Positions 41,890-51,451 are shown, counted from the stretch's first letter. The stretch is 64,000 nucleotides of DNA from Aequorivita vitellina (GCF_022008365.1 NZ_JAIRBA010000004.1:1-64000); one strand, 5' to 3'. Made by a program: numbers and translations. The notes: generated by a model not told the origin, from the sequence alone.

Positions 41890-42579
41890 ATGACAACTTA
41901 TAAAATTTTAATACTATTAGCACTCCTTCAGGTTTCGTGTGGAATTTCGCAAGAGAAAGTTTCTTCGGAAGAAATAACTTATAAATATTTAGCCCTAGGC
42001 GATAGTTACACTATAGGCGAAAGTGTTTGCGGCGACTGCAATTATCCATCCCAATTGAGAGACAGTTTAAACGCTGTTTTAAAAGAAAAAACCTCGGTGG
42101 AAATCATTGCTAAAACAGGCTGGACAACTACCGATTTGCTCACGGCAATTGCCACTGAAAATCCTTCAAAAGATTACGATTTGGTTACTTTGTTGATTGG
42201 CGTGAACAATCAATACCAAGGAAAATCATTTTCACTTTACGAAGAAGAGTTCATTGAATTGCTGGATTTGGCAATAGGTTTTGCAAAGGGAAAAACCGAA
42301 AACGTAATTGTACTTTCCATTCCCGATTATGCCTTTACGCCATTCGGACAAAAATCTGGGAAAGCGGAAAAAATAACTTCAGACTTAAAAAGATACAATG
42401 CATACGCTAAAAAGATTGCTGAAGAAAAAGGAGTGGCATTTAAAAACATAACCCCAATTACACAGCAAGGTTTAGACGATCCAGAATTGGTTGCAGCAGA
42501 CGGTTTGCACCCTTCTGAAAAAGCATATAAAAGATTTGTTGAACTGCTATTTAAAAGTGTGTTGAAAACACTTCACTAG
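41890..42579 (+). CDS. SGNH/GDSL-type lipoprotein hydrolase
   Basis: 229 residues. Lipobox L-Q-V-S-C with lipidated Cys17. GDSL block L-A-L-G-D-S-Y-T (catalytic Ser), block III L-L-I-G-V-N-N-Q, and block V D-G-L-H-P-S (Asp and His). It is an esterase or lipase-like hydrolase anchored outside the cytoplasm; substrate unknown. Its 3' end overlaps the ferredoxin gene on the other strand by four bases. Confidence 0.88.
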   Translation: MTTYKILILLALLQVSCGISQEKVSSEEITYKYLALGDSYTIGESVCGDCNYPSQLRDSLNAVLKEKTSVEIIAKTGWTTTDLLTAIATENPSKDYDLVTLLIGVNNQYQGKSFSLYEEEFIELLDLAIGFAKGKTENVIVLSIPDYAFTPFGQKSGKAEKITSDLKRYNAYAKKIAEEKGVAFKNITPITQQGLDDPELVAADGLHPSEKAYKRFVELLFKSVLKTLH

Positions 42580-42905
42580 ACTTCGGGAGCCAATTCTATT
42601 TCCAATCCGTCGAGTTCTTCCTTTATAAATATTTGGCAGCTAAGGCGGCTGTTATCTTTCACATTAAAAGCTTCGGAAAGCATTAAGTCTTCATCATAAC
42701 TCATTTCAGGAAGTTCGTGATTGCTCTCTACATAGCATTGGCAAGAGGCGCACATTGCCATTCCGCCACAGATACCGATTGTTCCTTCGGGAGCCAATTC
42801 GTAGGAGCGAACTAATTCCATAACATTCATATTCATGTCGGTGGGGGCGTCAACTTGATGTTTAACTCCGTGACGGTCTGTAATAATTATTTTTATATCT
42901 TTCAT
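42576..42905 (-). CDS. 2Fe-2S ferredoxin (adrenodoxin type)
   Basis: 109 residues. Cluster ligands Cys46, Cys52, Cys55 (G-I-C-G-G-M-A-M-C-A-S-C) and Cys90 (L-S-C-Q). It is an electron carrier. Next to it on the same strand is a ferredoxin-NADP+ reductase-like flavoprotein, and an Nfu-type and Mrp-type Fe-S assembly genes follow, so the group deals with Fe-S electron transfer and cluster delivery. Confidence 0.92.
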   Translation of the reverse strand: MKDIKIIITDRHGVKHQVDAPTDMNMNVMELVRSYELAPEGTIGICGGMAMCASCQCYVESNHELPEMSYDEDLMLSEAFNVKDNSRLSCQIFIKEELDGLEIELAPEV

Positions 42906-42917
42906 AAGAAAGCTGAT

Positions 42918-42952
42918 GAGTTATGAGCTTTGAGCTATGCGCTATGAGTTAA
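42918..42952 (+). repeat. Heptamer tandem repeat (GAGCTAT)
   Basis: Five units GAGTTAT, GAGCTTT, GAGCTAT, GCGCTAT, GAGTTAA in strict 7-base register, 13 bases from the ferredoxin start on its upstream side. Confidence 0.75.
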
Positions 42953-42997
42953 AAATTTATATATCCGAACTTGTTTACTCTTCTTGGGGTTATGGGC

Positions 42998-44050
42998 TTA
43001 ATCAATAGATTTTACCACAGCTTTTGGAGCTTCTTTTTTACTACCATCGAACCCTTCAACACCACCAACCGTAGTATATTTCATTACATAGCGTTTATCC
43101 GGAAAAATACGCTGGTATGCACTTTGGCACATTAGCGTTGCTTCGTGAAATCCGCAAAGTATTAATTTAAGTTTTCCGGGATAGGTGTTTACGTCGCCAA
43201 TGGCATAAATTCCAGGAATGTTAGTTTGGTAATCTAAAGCATTATTGACTTTAATGGCGTTTTTTTCAATTTCAAGTCCCCAGTCGGCAATTGGGCCTAG
43301 TTTTGGTGACAATCCGAATAAGGGAATAAAATGATCGCATTCGCGGTTAAAAACCTCAGCGCCTTGCTTTATTACTACTTCTTCCAAACTATTGGTTCCA
43401 ACTAAACCTATTACTTCGGCAGGGGTTATCAATTCAATCTTGCCCAGATTTTTTAGTTCTTGGACTTTTTCAACGCTGTCTAAGGCACCACGGAATTCAT
43501 TTCTTCTGTGAACCAGGGTAACGCTTTTGGCAACATCAGTTAAAAAAATACTCCAGTCTAGCGCAGAGTCGCCGCCACCAGAGATAACCACATTTTTATC
43601 GCGGTACATTTCTGGGTTTCTAATAATGTATTCCACGCCTTTATCTTCAAAGTCGGAAAGATTGGTAATTGGAGGTTTTCGGGGCTCAAAGCTACCCAGT
43701 CCACCGGCAATAGCGACGATTGGGGCGTGATGTTTTGTGCCTTTATCTGTAGTGACAATAAAAGAACCATCGTCTAGTTTTTCAATTGTATTTGCGCGTT
43801 CGCCTAAAGTAAAGCCAGGTTGAAAAGGTTCAATTTGCTTCATTAAATTTTTCACCAAATCGCCTGCTAATATTTCAGGAAAACCAGGAATATCGTATAT
43901 GGGTTTTTTAGGATATATTTCTGTACACTGTCCGCCTGCCTGTGGTAACGCATCGATTAGATGGCATTTCAGCTTAAGCAATCCGGCCTCAAAAACAGCG
44001 AAAAGCCCAGTAGGCCCTGCCCCGATGATGAGTATATCTGTTTTTATCAT
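42998..44050 (-). CDS. Ferredoxin-NADP+ reductase, thioredoxin-reductase-like type
   Basis: 350 residues from the ATG at 44050; an in-frame ATG at 44077 adds nine residues unlike the family. FAD motif I-I-G-A-G-P-T-G-L-F-A, NADP motif V-I-S-G-G-G-D-S-A-L-D, and C-terminal G-D-V-N-T-Y-P-G. It lacks the redox CxxC of thioredoxin reductase, which marks the YumC-type FNR. It likely reduces the adjacent 2Fe-2S ferredoxin. Confidence 0.9.
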   Translation of the reverse strand: MIKTDILIIGAGPTGLFAVFEAGLLKLKCHLIDALPQAGGQCTEIYPKKPIYDIPGFPEILAGDLVKNLMKQIEPFQPGFTLGERANTIEKLDDGSFIVTTDKGTKHHAPIVAIAGGLGSFEPRKPPITNLSDFEDKGVEYIIRNPEMYRDKNVVISGGGDSALDWSIFLTDVAKSVTLVHRRNEFRGALDSVEKVQELKNLGKIELITPAEVIGLVGTNSLEEVVIKQGAEVFNRECDHFIPLFGLSPKLGPIADWGLEIEKNAIKVNNALDYQTNIPGIYAIGDVNTYPGKLKLILCGFHEATLMCQSAYQRIFPDKRYVMKYTTVGGVEGFDGSKKEAPKAVVKSID

Positions 44051-44117
44051 GAAAAACTCTTTCTTAATTAAGTTCAAAAATAATTTAGAAGTTGGTTGAA
44101 TAAAATGACGGTTGTCA

Positions 44118-44360
44118 TTACTGAGTAATACTTACAACTTTTTCTATTTGTGGAGCGTATTTTTTAATGGTCATTTCTACACCGCTTTTTAAAGTCATCT
44201 GATTTACAGAACACCCCACGCAGGCGCCTTCCAACTGTACATTTACTATTCTATCGTCTTGAATTGAAACAAGGGAGATATCGCCACCGTCATTCTGTAA
44301 AAATGGGCGAATCTCCTCTAATGCTTGCTCTACCTTTGTTGTTAGTTCCTGCGTTGTCAT
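44118..44360 (-). CDS. NifU-like C-terminal domain protein (Nfu)
   Basis: 80 residues; a stand-alone Nfu domain with the Fe-S scaffold motif C-V-G-C (Cys47, Cys50). It carries or inserts Fe-S clusters. It overlaps by spacing of one base with the Mrp gene upstream, so the two are an operon. Confidence 0.93.
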   Translation of the reverse strand: MTTQELTTKVEQALEEIRPFLQNDGGDISLVSIQDDRIVNVQLEGACVGCSVNQMTLKSGVEMTIKKYAPQIEKVVSITQ

Positions 44361-44361
44361 A

Positions 44362-45501
44362 TTATTTTTTTACGGCGCTGCAACCTGCCATTGTTGTAAT
44401 TTTTATCGCTTCGGTTGGTGGAAGGTTTTCGTTTCTGCGAACGGTCTCTTCTACCACGTTTCTTGTAATTGTTTCAAAAGCTTCCTCGGTTTGGGTTGCA
44501 GTTTGCAATGCTGCTGGTCTACCCACATCTCCCGATTCGCGAATGCTTTGCACCAAGGGTACTTCGCCTAAAAATGGCACATCTAAATCTTCGGCTAAAT
44601 GTTTTGCACCTTCTTTTCCAAAGATATAGTATTTATTTTCAGGAAGTTCAGCAGGTGTAAAATAGGCCATATTTTCAATAATTCCCAAAACTGGAACATC
44701 GATATTTTCTTGTCGGAACATAGCCACTCCTTTTCTGGCATCTGCCAAAGCCACATTTTGCGGCGTACTCACCACAACTGCACCCGTAATTGGAAGTGAT
44801 TGCATAATGCTTAAATGAATATCGCCAGTACCCGGCGGAAGGTCGATTAACATAAAGTCTAATTGGCCCCAATCTGCATCAAAAATAAGTTGGTTTAACG
44901 CTTTGGCAGCCATTGGGCCACGCCAAATAACCGCCTGATCTGGTTGCGTAAAAAACCCAATGGAAAGTACTTTAATTCCGTAATTTTCAACAGGTTTCAT
45001 TTTACTTTTTCCACCAACGTTTACTGAAAGTGGTTTTTCCATTGCCACATCAAACATTATTGGGATTGAAGGACCGTAAATATCGGCATCTAAAACACCC
45101 ACTTTAAAGCCCATTTTCGAAAGTGTTACCGCTATATTTGCAGTTACGGTAGATTTTCCAACGCCACCTTTTCCCGAAGCCACGGCAATAATATTTTGTA
45201 TTCCTGGAATTGGCTTTCCTTTTATCAGGTTTGGATTTTGCGGTTTTGCTGGTGCTTCAACTTTTATATTTACTTGTACTTTGGCGTTTGCATCCACTTT
45301 TTCGTGAATGGTTTTAACAATATCTGCCTCGGCGCGCTTTTTTATGTGAAGTGCAGGTGAAGAAAGTTTTAAATCTACTATAATTTCGTCTGCAAAAGTA
45401 ACTACATTTTGTACGGCACCGCTCGCCACCATATTTCTTCCTTCACCTGAAACCGTAATAGTCTCAAGGGCTTGAAGGATATCTTGTTTTGAAATGCTCA
45501 T
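44362..45501 (-). CDS. mrp: Mrp/NBP35-family Fe-S cluster carrier ATPase
   Basis: 379 residues. N-terminal MIP18/DUF59 domain (about 1-85), then a P-loop ATPase with the deviant Walker A S-G-K-G-G-V-G-K-S-T (109-118), D-A-D-I-Y-G-P-S-I-P and L-I-D-L-P-P-G-T-G-D. The region after N-M-A-Y-F has T-P-A-E-L-P-E-N-K in place of the CxxC of many homologues, a form I associate with Bacteroidota. Cytosolic Fe-S cluster carrier, coupled with Nfu. Confidence 0.93.
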   Translation of the reverse strand: MSISKQDILQALETITVSGEGRNMVASGAVQNVVTFADEIIVDLKLSSPALHIKKRAEADIVKTIHEKVDANAKVQVNIKVEAPAKPQNPNLIKGKPIPGIQNIIAVASGKGGVGKSTVTANIAVTLSKMGFKVGVLDADIYGPSIPIMFDVAMEKPLSVNVGGKSKMKPVENYGIKVLSIGFFTQPDQAVIWRGPMAAKALNQLIFDADWGQLDFMLIDLPPGTGDIHLSIMQSLPITGAVVVSTPQNVALADARKGVAMFRQENIDVPVLGIIENMAYFTPAELPENKYYIFGKEGAKHLAEDLDVPFLGEVPLVQSIRESGDVGRPAALQTATQTEEAFETITRNVVEETVRRNENLPPTEAIKITTMAGCSAVKK

Positions 45502-45736
45502 TTGTTTTATATAATATTTAGATTCATTCTAAAGTGCAAATATACTAAAATAAGTTGGCAGTATATAGGGGTAACTCATAGGAAGTTTTGTTGAAATTAT
45601 TTCCTATTATTTGTAAATTTTTTGAAAATTAGGAAATAATAGAAGATTGAAGATTTCAGCTATTTAACACTTTCAATATTTAAAACCCTGGAAGCGTTTG
45701 GTTGGAGTTTAGTGCTTGGAATATGTAAATTCTTTC

Positions 45737-46060
45737 TCAAAGCTCCTTCATAGGGTCCCAAAAGTGTTTTTCAAAATTCTGGATTTTATTATCTACAATT
45801 TCAATTCCTTCGTTTTCTAAAAGTTGCTGCATTAAGTTTGTTCCGTCAAAATGATGCTTTCCGGTTAGCAATCCATTTCGGTTTACCACTCTATGGGCGG
45901 GCACTTCTTGCTTTTTGCTCGCGTTCATTGCCCAGCCAACCATTCTCGCGCTTCCCGAAGCGCCCAAATAGTTTGCAATAGCGCCATAGGAAGTCACTTT
46001 TCCGTAGGGAATGAGCTTCACAACTTGATATACTTTTTCAAAAAAACTTACTTCAGTCAC
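45737..46060 (-). CDS. Alkyltransferase-like protein (ATL), MGMT family without active Cys
   Basis: 107 residues. Y-G-A-I-A-N-Y-L-G and V-P-A-H-R-V-V-N are the MGMT fold, but the alkyl-acceptor Cys of PCHR is Ala (P-A-H-R). ATL proteins bind O6-alkylguanine and flag it for nucleotide excision repair; they do not transfer the alkyl group. The stop is two bases before the LysE-like gene stop region of the same strand, so they form a tight cluster. Confidence 0.9.
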   Translation of the reverse strand: MTEVSFFEKVYQVVKLIPYGKVTSYGAIANYLGASGSARMVGWAMNASKKQEVPAHRVVNRNGLLTGKHHFDGTNLMQQLLENEGIEIVDNKIQNFEKHFWDPMKEL

Positions 46061-46061
46061 T

Positions 46062-46688
46062 TTACATTTGCTTAAGTATTTTTATGAATGTAATTATGGA
46101 AATAATAGCAGTTAGTATTCCTATTACGTAATTCATATTCAGCTTTAACTTGCTGGAATCTTCTTTTGGTCTAAAAAATTGAACGTAGAGTGCCAAGCTT
46201 CCAAATGTGCCTATCCCGGAGGCCAAAACGGCAAGTAGCAGTGCTGGTTGCGAAAATGAAAATGCACCAAAGGCCGAAAAGGTAATACTTAAATACATCC
46301 AGTACGGAAGGGGGAGCAGGTTAAGCATTGCAATAAACACGCCTAAGAAAAATCGATTTTTTTTTGAATTTTCACCGTGATCCCGAATCTCTCTTCGTGT
46401 ATCTTTTGCAATAAACATAAAGTAAATGGTAAGGCTAATAAAAATTCCCAAAGCAACCTTTTGAAGCATACTTACAATCTCTGGGTGTTTGCCAATATAT
46501 CTGGCAAAAATCAAGGCGATAAAAGTTTGGATCATGACGGTAATACACACGCCAATGGAAAAGAGAAAGCCCTTTTTCCGGCCCTCTTTCATGCTAATTT
46601 TTGCCGCGTACATATTTATTAGCCCCGGCGGCAATACTCCAATAAACGACCCAAATAGACCTATTAGTAAGTTGTAAAAAATTGCCAT
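46062..46688 (-). CDS. LysE-family membrane transporter
   Basis: 208 residues with six hydrophobic helices. L-P-P-G-L-I-N-M-Y-A near the start is the LysE motif. It exports amino acids or related metabolites. The ATL gene starts one base before its stop on the same strand, so the two are cotranscribed with the transporter first. Confidence 0.82.
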   Translation of the reverse strand: MAIFYNLLIGLFGSFIGVLPPGLINMYAAKISMKEGRKKGFLFSIGVCITVMIQTFIALIFARYIGKHPEIVSMLQKVALGIFISLTIYFMFIAKDTRREIRDHGENSKKNRFFLGVFIAMLNLLPLPYWMYLSITFSAFGAFSFSQPALLLAVLASGIGTFGSLALYVQFFRPKEDSSKLKLNMNYVIGILTAIISIITFIKILKQM

Positions 46689-46726
46689 TCAGGGCCTTAA
46701 TTTCTGTGAATATAATAAAATTTTAA

Positions 46727-47401
46727 CTAACGGAATTTAAATCGGATATAGGTTATCTTTTTTCCTTCTTCAAGATATTGATTTTCATAAAATGTTTGAA
46801 TATCGGTTACTGTAGCTGGAGCGCCATCACTGCCGTACACATCGTGGTGTGCATATTCTATAATTTCGCCTAAGCCGTGCAGCAAGCCAAGGGTGTAGCC
46901 ATGCATAAATTCGCTATCGGTTTTAAGGTGAACAACGCCGTCTGGCTTTAAAATCCTTTTATATTTCTGAAGAAAATCGCAGTTGGTCAATCGGTGTTTG
47001 GTGCGTTTAAATTTTATTTGGGGGTCGGGGAACGTTATCCAAATTTCATCTACTTCGTTTTCGTCAAAAATATGGTCAACAAGTTCAATTTGGGTACGCA
47101 AAAAACCTACGTTGTTCAGGTTTTCTTCCAAAGCAGTTTTTGCACCTCGCCAAAACCGAGCTCCTTTAATATCTACGCCCAGGAAGTTTATATTCTTATT
47201 GGCACGTGCCAAGCTAATGGAATATTCCCCTTTGCCACAACCGAGTTCTAAAACCAGTGGATTTTCATTTTTAAAGAAATTTTTTCGCCAATTTCCTTTT
47301 AGTTTTAGCGTATTGTTTTGCACTTCTTCTCGCGATGGTTGCACCACATTATCAAAAGTTTCATTTTCCTTAAAGCGCCGTAATTTATTTTTACTTCCCA
47401 A
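46727..47401 (-). CDS. trmB: tRNA (guanine-N7)-methyltransferase
   Basis: 224 residues. SAM motif L-E-L-G-C-G-K-G-E-Y-S, then G-V-D-I-K-G-A-R, and the family mark T-F-P-D-P-Q-I-K-F-K-R-T-K-H-R-L. It makes m7G46 in tRNA. Divergent from the glycosyltransferase-like gene at 47468. Confidence 0.94.
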   Translation of the reverse strand: MGSKNKLRRFKENETFDNVVQPSREEVQNNTLKLKGNWRKNFFKNENPLVLELGCGKGEYSISLARANKNINFLGVDIKGARFWRGAKTALEENLNNVGFLRTQIELVDHIFDENEVDEIWITFPDPQIKFKRTKHRLTNCDFLQKYKRILKPDGVVHLKTDSEFMHGYTLGLLHGLGEIIEYAHHDVYGSDGAPATVTDIQTFYENQYLEEGKKITYIRFKFR

Positions 47402-47467
47402 AATTTTAAAATTTTCGGTAAAATTAAGGAAATATAATCCTGCTGCAATTATTGCTACCTTTGTTTT

Positions 47468-48535
47468 ATGCCGAAAAAGAAGACTATTCTTGTTGCACCT
47501 TTAAACTGGGGGCTGGGCCATGCAACGCGCTGCATTCCTATAATTCGCGCCTTGCTTGCCCATAATTTTAGTGTTTTGGTAGCTTCAGATGGCGCGGCAT
47601 TACTTCTACTTCAAAAAGAATTTCCCAATTTGGAGTCTGTGGAATTACCTTCGTATAACATTACATATCCTAAAAAAGGACGATTTTTTAAATGGAAAAT
47701 GCTGTTAAAATTTCCGAGAATCCAGCGAACAATTGCAGCAGAAATAAAACACATAAAAAAAATTGTGGCCGAAAAAGAAATTGACGGCATAATAAGCGAC
47801 AACCGATTTGGCGTACGAAATAGCACCATTCCTTCGGTTTATATTACGCATCAATTGCAAGTTTTAACGGGAAGCACCTCGTATTTTAGCAGTTCTATTC
47901 ATCAAAAAATTATTGCAAAATTTGATGCGTGTTGGGTACCCGATGTGGCAGATCTAGTGATGAATTTAAGTGGAGAATTGGGGCATTTACAAAAGGAGAG
48001 TTTGCCTGTTACCTATATGGGAGTTTTAAGTCGAATGAATAAACGTGAGCTCCCAAAAACGATAGATATTCTGTTGTTACTTTCCGGACCAGAGCCACAG
48101 CGTTCAATATTTGAAGAGCAGCTGAAGGGTATTTTTAAAGCAAGTGAAAAAAGCATTGTAATGGTTCGCGGAGTAATTGAAAGTTCTCAGAAATGGGAAG
48201 ATTTTGGAACTATTAAAACGGTGAATTTCTTACAAACTGATGCCTTGGAGGAAGTTGTAAACCAAAGCGAAATAATAGTCGCAAGGCCAGGATATACTAC
48301 TATTATGGATTTAACGGTGCTTGAAAAAAAGGCATTTTTCGTGCCTACACCCGGGCAATATGAGCAAAAGTATTTGGCAAAACGATTAAAGCATTTGGGA
48401 ATTGTACCAAGCTGTAAACAGCAGCATTTTAAGGCAGAAAAGCTAAACCAGGTATTGGTTTATAAAGGATTGAAAAAACTAAACCATCCCCCTATTAATT
48501 TTACCGAATTATTTACCTCTTTCGAGGGTAAATGA
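47468..48535 (+). CDS. MurG-like (GT28-type) glycosyltransferase
   Basis: 355 residues. The start T-I-L-V-A-P-L-N-W-G-L-G-H-A-T-R-C-I-P is the G-L-G-H-A-T-R mark of this family, and the C-terminal half has A-R-P-G-Y-T-T-I-M-D-L, the nucleotide-sugar site. Substrate unknown. Its last 27 bases overlap the convergent histidine kinase gene. Confidence 0.85.
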   Translation: MPKKKTILVAPLNWGLGHATRCIPIIRALLAHNFSVLVASDGAALLLLQKEFPNLESVELPSYNITYPKKGRFFKWKMLLKFPRIQRTIAAEIKHIKKIVAEKEIDGIISDNRFGVRNSTIPSVYITHQLQVLTGSTSYFSSSIHQKIIAKFDACWVPDVADLVMNLSGELGHLQKESLPVTYMGVLSRMNKRELPKTIDILLLLSGPEPQRSIFEEQLKGIFKASEKSIVMVRGVIESSQKWEDFGTIKTVNFLQTDALEEVVNQSEIIVARPGYTTIMDLTVLEKKAFFVPTPGQYEQKYLAKRLKHLGIVPSCKQQHFKAEKLNQVLVYKGLKKLNHPPINFTELFTSFEGK

Positions 48536-49552
48536 AAATTCAGAACCTACTCCAAATTGGCTCTCAATATATATTTTTTCGTTGTGAGCTTCCACAATAT
48601 GTTTTACGATGGAAAGGCCCAAACCGCTGCCGCCCTCTTTACGGGAACCGCTTTTATCTACTCTATAAAAACGCTCAAAAATACGGGGGATGTTTTCTTT
48701 TAAAATGCCTTCGCCGTTATCGGTGATGCGCACCAAAACTTTATTTTTTAAAATGCGCTCAACACTTACCTCAGTGGTTCCGTCTTGTTTACCGTATTTT
48801 AATGAGTTTACAATTAAATTGGTTAGCACTTGTTCAATTCGTTCTCTATCAGCATTTACAATAATTTCTTCGTTGTATTCCTTATCAAAAACCAGAGAAA
48901 TATTCTTCTTTTTAGCTCTCATTTCCAACAAATCAAAAATATTTTGAACGAGACTAATAATGTTAAATTCCTCTTTATTCAAAACCAAACCGCCAATTTC
49001 TAGTTTGGCAATCATATCTAATTCTTTTACAATATAGATAAGTCTTTCCACGCCTTTATTTGCTCTTCGCAAGTATTCTTTGCGCACTTTTTTATCTTTC
49101 ATTGCACCATCGAGCAAAGTTAAAATATAGCTTTGCACTGTAAACAGCGGTGTTTTAAGCTCATGCGAAACGTTTCCCATAAATTCCTTTCTATAATTTT
49201 CACGCACGTTTAGGGTTTCAATTTCTAGCTTCTTTACGTTTACATAATTTTCTACTTCGCGGGTAAGCACGTCCATATCTGTAGTAACAGCGGGTTTTGG
49301 GAAGTCTTTTTCTTTTAAAATGCGAACGTCCTTATACATTTTTTTAATACGGTGAAAAATAAATTTCTCTACTCTATATTGAAGAATGTAAAACGAAAAT
49401 AAAAAGGAAATAACAAAAAATAACAGGAGCCAAAACGAAACTGTAGCCATTAAGAAATACAAAAAAACGGCCATTACCAATGTAGAAAACAAAGCGATGA
49501 GCAGTGAAGTAGAAGCAGCAAAATTATATTTTCTAGAATATTTCATCGGCAA
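48509..49552 (-). CDS. PhoR-type sensor histidine kinase
   Basis: 347 residues. Two hydrophobic helices near the start (about 14-55) with almost no periplasmic loop, a short linker, then HisKA with N-V-S-H-E-L-K-T-P-L (His about 131) and an ATPase with an N box, D-N-G-E-G-I and G-S-G-L-G-L-S-I. It lacks a large sensor, so it may sense through the membrane or a partner. The regulator gene is one base upstream. Confidence 0.93.
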   Translation of the reverse strand: MPMKYSRKYNFAASTSLLIALFSTLVMAVFLYFLMATVSFWLLLFFVISFLFSFYILQYRVEKFIFHRIKKMYKDVRILKEKDFPKPAVTTDMDVLTREVENYVNVKKLEIETLNVRENYRKEFMGNVSHELKTPLFTVQSYILTLLDGAMKDKKVRKEYLRRANKGVERLIYIVKELDMIAKLEIGGLVLNKEEFNIISLVQNIFDLLEMRAKKKNISLVFDKEYNEEIIVNADRERIEQVLTNLIVNSLKYGKQDGTTEVSVERILKNKVLVRITDNGEGILKENIPRIFERFYRVDKSGSRKEGGSGLGLSIVKHIVEAHNEKIYIESQFGVGSEFSFTLERGK

Positions 49553-50233
49553 TTAAACAACAAATTTGTAACCCACACCTTTTACAGTTTTAAACCTGTC
49601 GTCGCCAATTTTTTCGCGAAGTTTGCGAATGTGAACATCTATCGTTCGTCCACCAACAATTACGTCGTTACCCCAAATATTATCTAGAATTTCTTCACGC
49701 TTAAACACCTTTCCGGGTTTAGAAGCTAAAAGTGCTAATAATTCAAATTCTTTTCTTGGCAGAATTAACTCTTTTTTACCCAGCATTATTTTATATTCTT
49801 CCCGATTAATTGTGAGATTGCCAAGTTTAATTTTGTCGTTTTCAGCTTCTTTCTTAAAACGACGTAACAGTGCTTTTACCTTGCTAACAAGTACTTTTGG
49901 TTTTATGGGTTTGGTTATATAATCGTCGGCTCCAGCTTCAAAGCCTGCCATTTGCGAATAATCTTCTCCTCTGGCGGTTAAAAAGGTAATTACAGTTTCG
50001 GAAAGCTCCGGTATGTTTCTTATATTTTCGCAAGCTTCCATGCCGTCCATTTTCGGCATCATTACATCCATAATGATTAATTGGGGCTTTATTTGTTTTG
50101 CCTTATCAATTGCTTCCAATCCATTTTCGGCAGTTTCAACTGTGTAGCCTTCAGTAGTTAGATTGTATTTTACTATTTCAAGAATGTCCGGTTCGTCGTC
50201 TACCAACAAAATTGTAATATCTTTTTTTTTCAT
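49553..50233 (-). CDS. PhoB/OmpR-type response regulator
   Basis: 226 residues. Receiver with V-D-D-E-P-D-I, phospho-acceptor Asp in M-D-V-M-M-P-K-M-D-G and Lys in Y-I-T-K-P-I-K; winged-helix C-terminal domain with V-I-V-G-G-R-T-I-D-V-H-I-R-K-L-R-E-K-I. Operon with the kinase that follows. It carries a TAnnTTTG box about 45 bases upstream. Confidence 0.95.
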   Translation of the reverse strand: MKKKDITILLVDDEPDILEIVKYNLTTEGYTVETAENGLEAIDKAKQIKPQLIIMDVMMPKMDGMEACENIRNIPELSETVITFLTARGEDYSQMAGFEAGADDYITKPIKPKVLVSKVKALLRRFKKEAENDKIKLGNLTINREEYKIMLGKKELILPRKEFELLALLASKPGKVFKREEILDNIWGNDVIVGGRTIDVHIRKLREKIGDDRFKTVKGVGYKFVV

Positions 50234-50277
50234 TTTTATATTCTATTGTCGAAGCAATATTTCGGGTTTTAACATTT

Positions 50278-50285
50278 CAAAGATA
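50278..50285 (-). promoter_or_regulatory. -7 box of the PhoB/PhoR-type operon
   Basis: TATCTTTG on the minus strand, full TAnnTTTG match, with the start codon about 45 bases downstream. No clear -33 box. Confidence 0.45.
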
Positions 50286-50418
50286 CTATTATTTAATGTG
50301 AGCTAATCTTTAGCACGTTTATTGTTAACCATTAAATAACCTTTTGGTAATATTAGAAAAATATAGGTTAAAGTTTATAAAACCTCAACTTTAAAAACCT
50401 CTTTTACCTCACTGTCAA

Positions 50419-50449
50419 TTGGTTATAAATTTTTTATGAATTATATTTG
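50419..50449 (+). promoter_or_regulatory. Promoter of the T9SS cargo gene
   Basis: TTGG at 50419-50422 and TATATTTG at 50442-50449 fit the -33 and -7 boxes. The -7 box overlaps the upstream ATG at 50447, so translation should begin at 50474. Confidence 0.6.
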
Positions 50450-50473
50450 TATACTAACCTTAAAATTTTTCCG

Positions 50474-51451
50474 ATGAAAAAAACTACATTAATTGTGGCT
50501 CTTTTGTTGGTCTCTGTTTCTTTTGCTCAAGTTGCGGGAACCAGTTTTGAGGAGCCAGAAACATTTTCAGGAAAATATACGGATACTGGCGATCCGAATA
50601 TTGCACACGATTTAATTAACAACGCCAGCGAGCCGCTTGTAGATTTTACATCTGTTGGCGGAGAAATGGGCTTTAATGCCACATACGTACCGTACGACAC
50701 ACCAAATGTTGGTCTCACCGATGGAGATGACGTGGGTGTAACCGATAAAAAACCGTCTTCTTCCGTTCCATTTACAGCTGGAACAAAAGGGTATAGATTG
50801 AGCGATATTGACGGAAACTATATTCTTGAGTTTGATCAAGTAGATTTAACAGGCATTTCCTCACCCGGTTTATCTGTGGATTTCCTCCTTTCAATAAACA
50901 GTAGCAATCCTTCAAATGGCAATTATGAAGGCGATGGAACTACCAATGAATCTGGTTCAGACCGCTTGCGTATTTACGTGAGAGACATTACAAATAGTAC
51001 CGAAATTGACCTTTTTAACTCGACAGGCTCAGACCTCGACGATTTAGTGCCGTTTGATTCTGGCACGGGAGAGTATCAATTAGAGTGGCAAAACGTATTG
51101 ATGGGGCTTCCGTCCAGCGTAGTACAATTAGTAATTGAAGGCAGGAACAACGCAGGAGGCGAATCTTTTTGGCTCGACAATATTATGTTTGTTGGCGCTG
51201 TTGGCGTGACTGAACAGCCTATACAACAGTTTTCGCTTTATCCAAATCCGGCAACCAAAGGTTTTGTAAACATCACTTCAAAAACAACCGGAGCGAAAAA
51301 CATTTTAATTTATGATGTGCTGGGCAAAAAAGTTTTGCAAACTGCATTAATTGGCGACAGATTAGATATTTCAAAATTGAATAGTGGCGTTTATATCCTA
51401 AAAATAGAGCAGGGAAATAATTCAGCAACCAAAAAATTGGTGATTAAATAA
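50474..51451 (+). CDS. Secreted protein with type IX secretion (type A) sorting domain
   Basis: 325 residues from the ATG at 50474, where a signal peptide (core about 5-17, ending SVSFAQ) begins. The body is beta-rich. The last 75 residues are a T9SS sorting domain: F-S-L-Y-P-N-P-A, I-Y-D-V-L-G-K-K-V, L-N-S-G-V-Y-I-L-K-I, ending K-K-L-V-I-K. It is exported across the outer membrane by the type IX system and anchored or released. Function of the body unknown. Confidence 0.9.
   Translation: MKKTTLIVALLLVSVSFAQVAGTSFEEPETFSGKYTDTGDPNIAHDLINNASEPLVDFTSVGGEMGFNATYVPYDTPNVGLTDGDDVGVTDKKPSSSVPFTAGTKGYRLSDIDGNYILEFDQVDLTGISSPGLSVDFLLSINSSNPSNGNYEGDGTTNESGSDRLRIYVRDITNSTEIDLFNSTGSDLDDLVPFDSGTGEYQLEWQNVLMGLPSSVVQLVIEGRNNAGGESFWLDNIMFVGAVGVTEQPIQQFSLYPNPATKGFVNITSKTTGAKNILIYDVLGKKVLQTALIGDRLDISKLNSGVYILKIEQGNNSATKKLVIK

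Noticed and set aside
48509-48535. 27-bp convergent overlap of the glycosyltransferase and kinase genes
   Set aside because: Both frames have well-formed ends; convergent overlaps of this size are ordinary.
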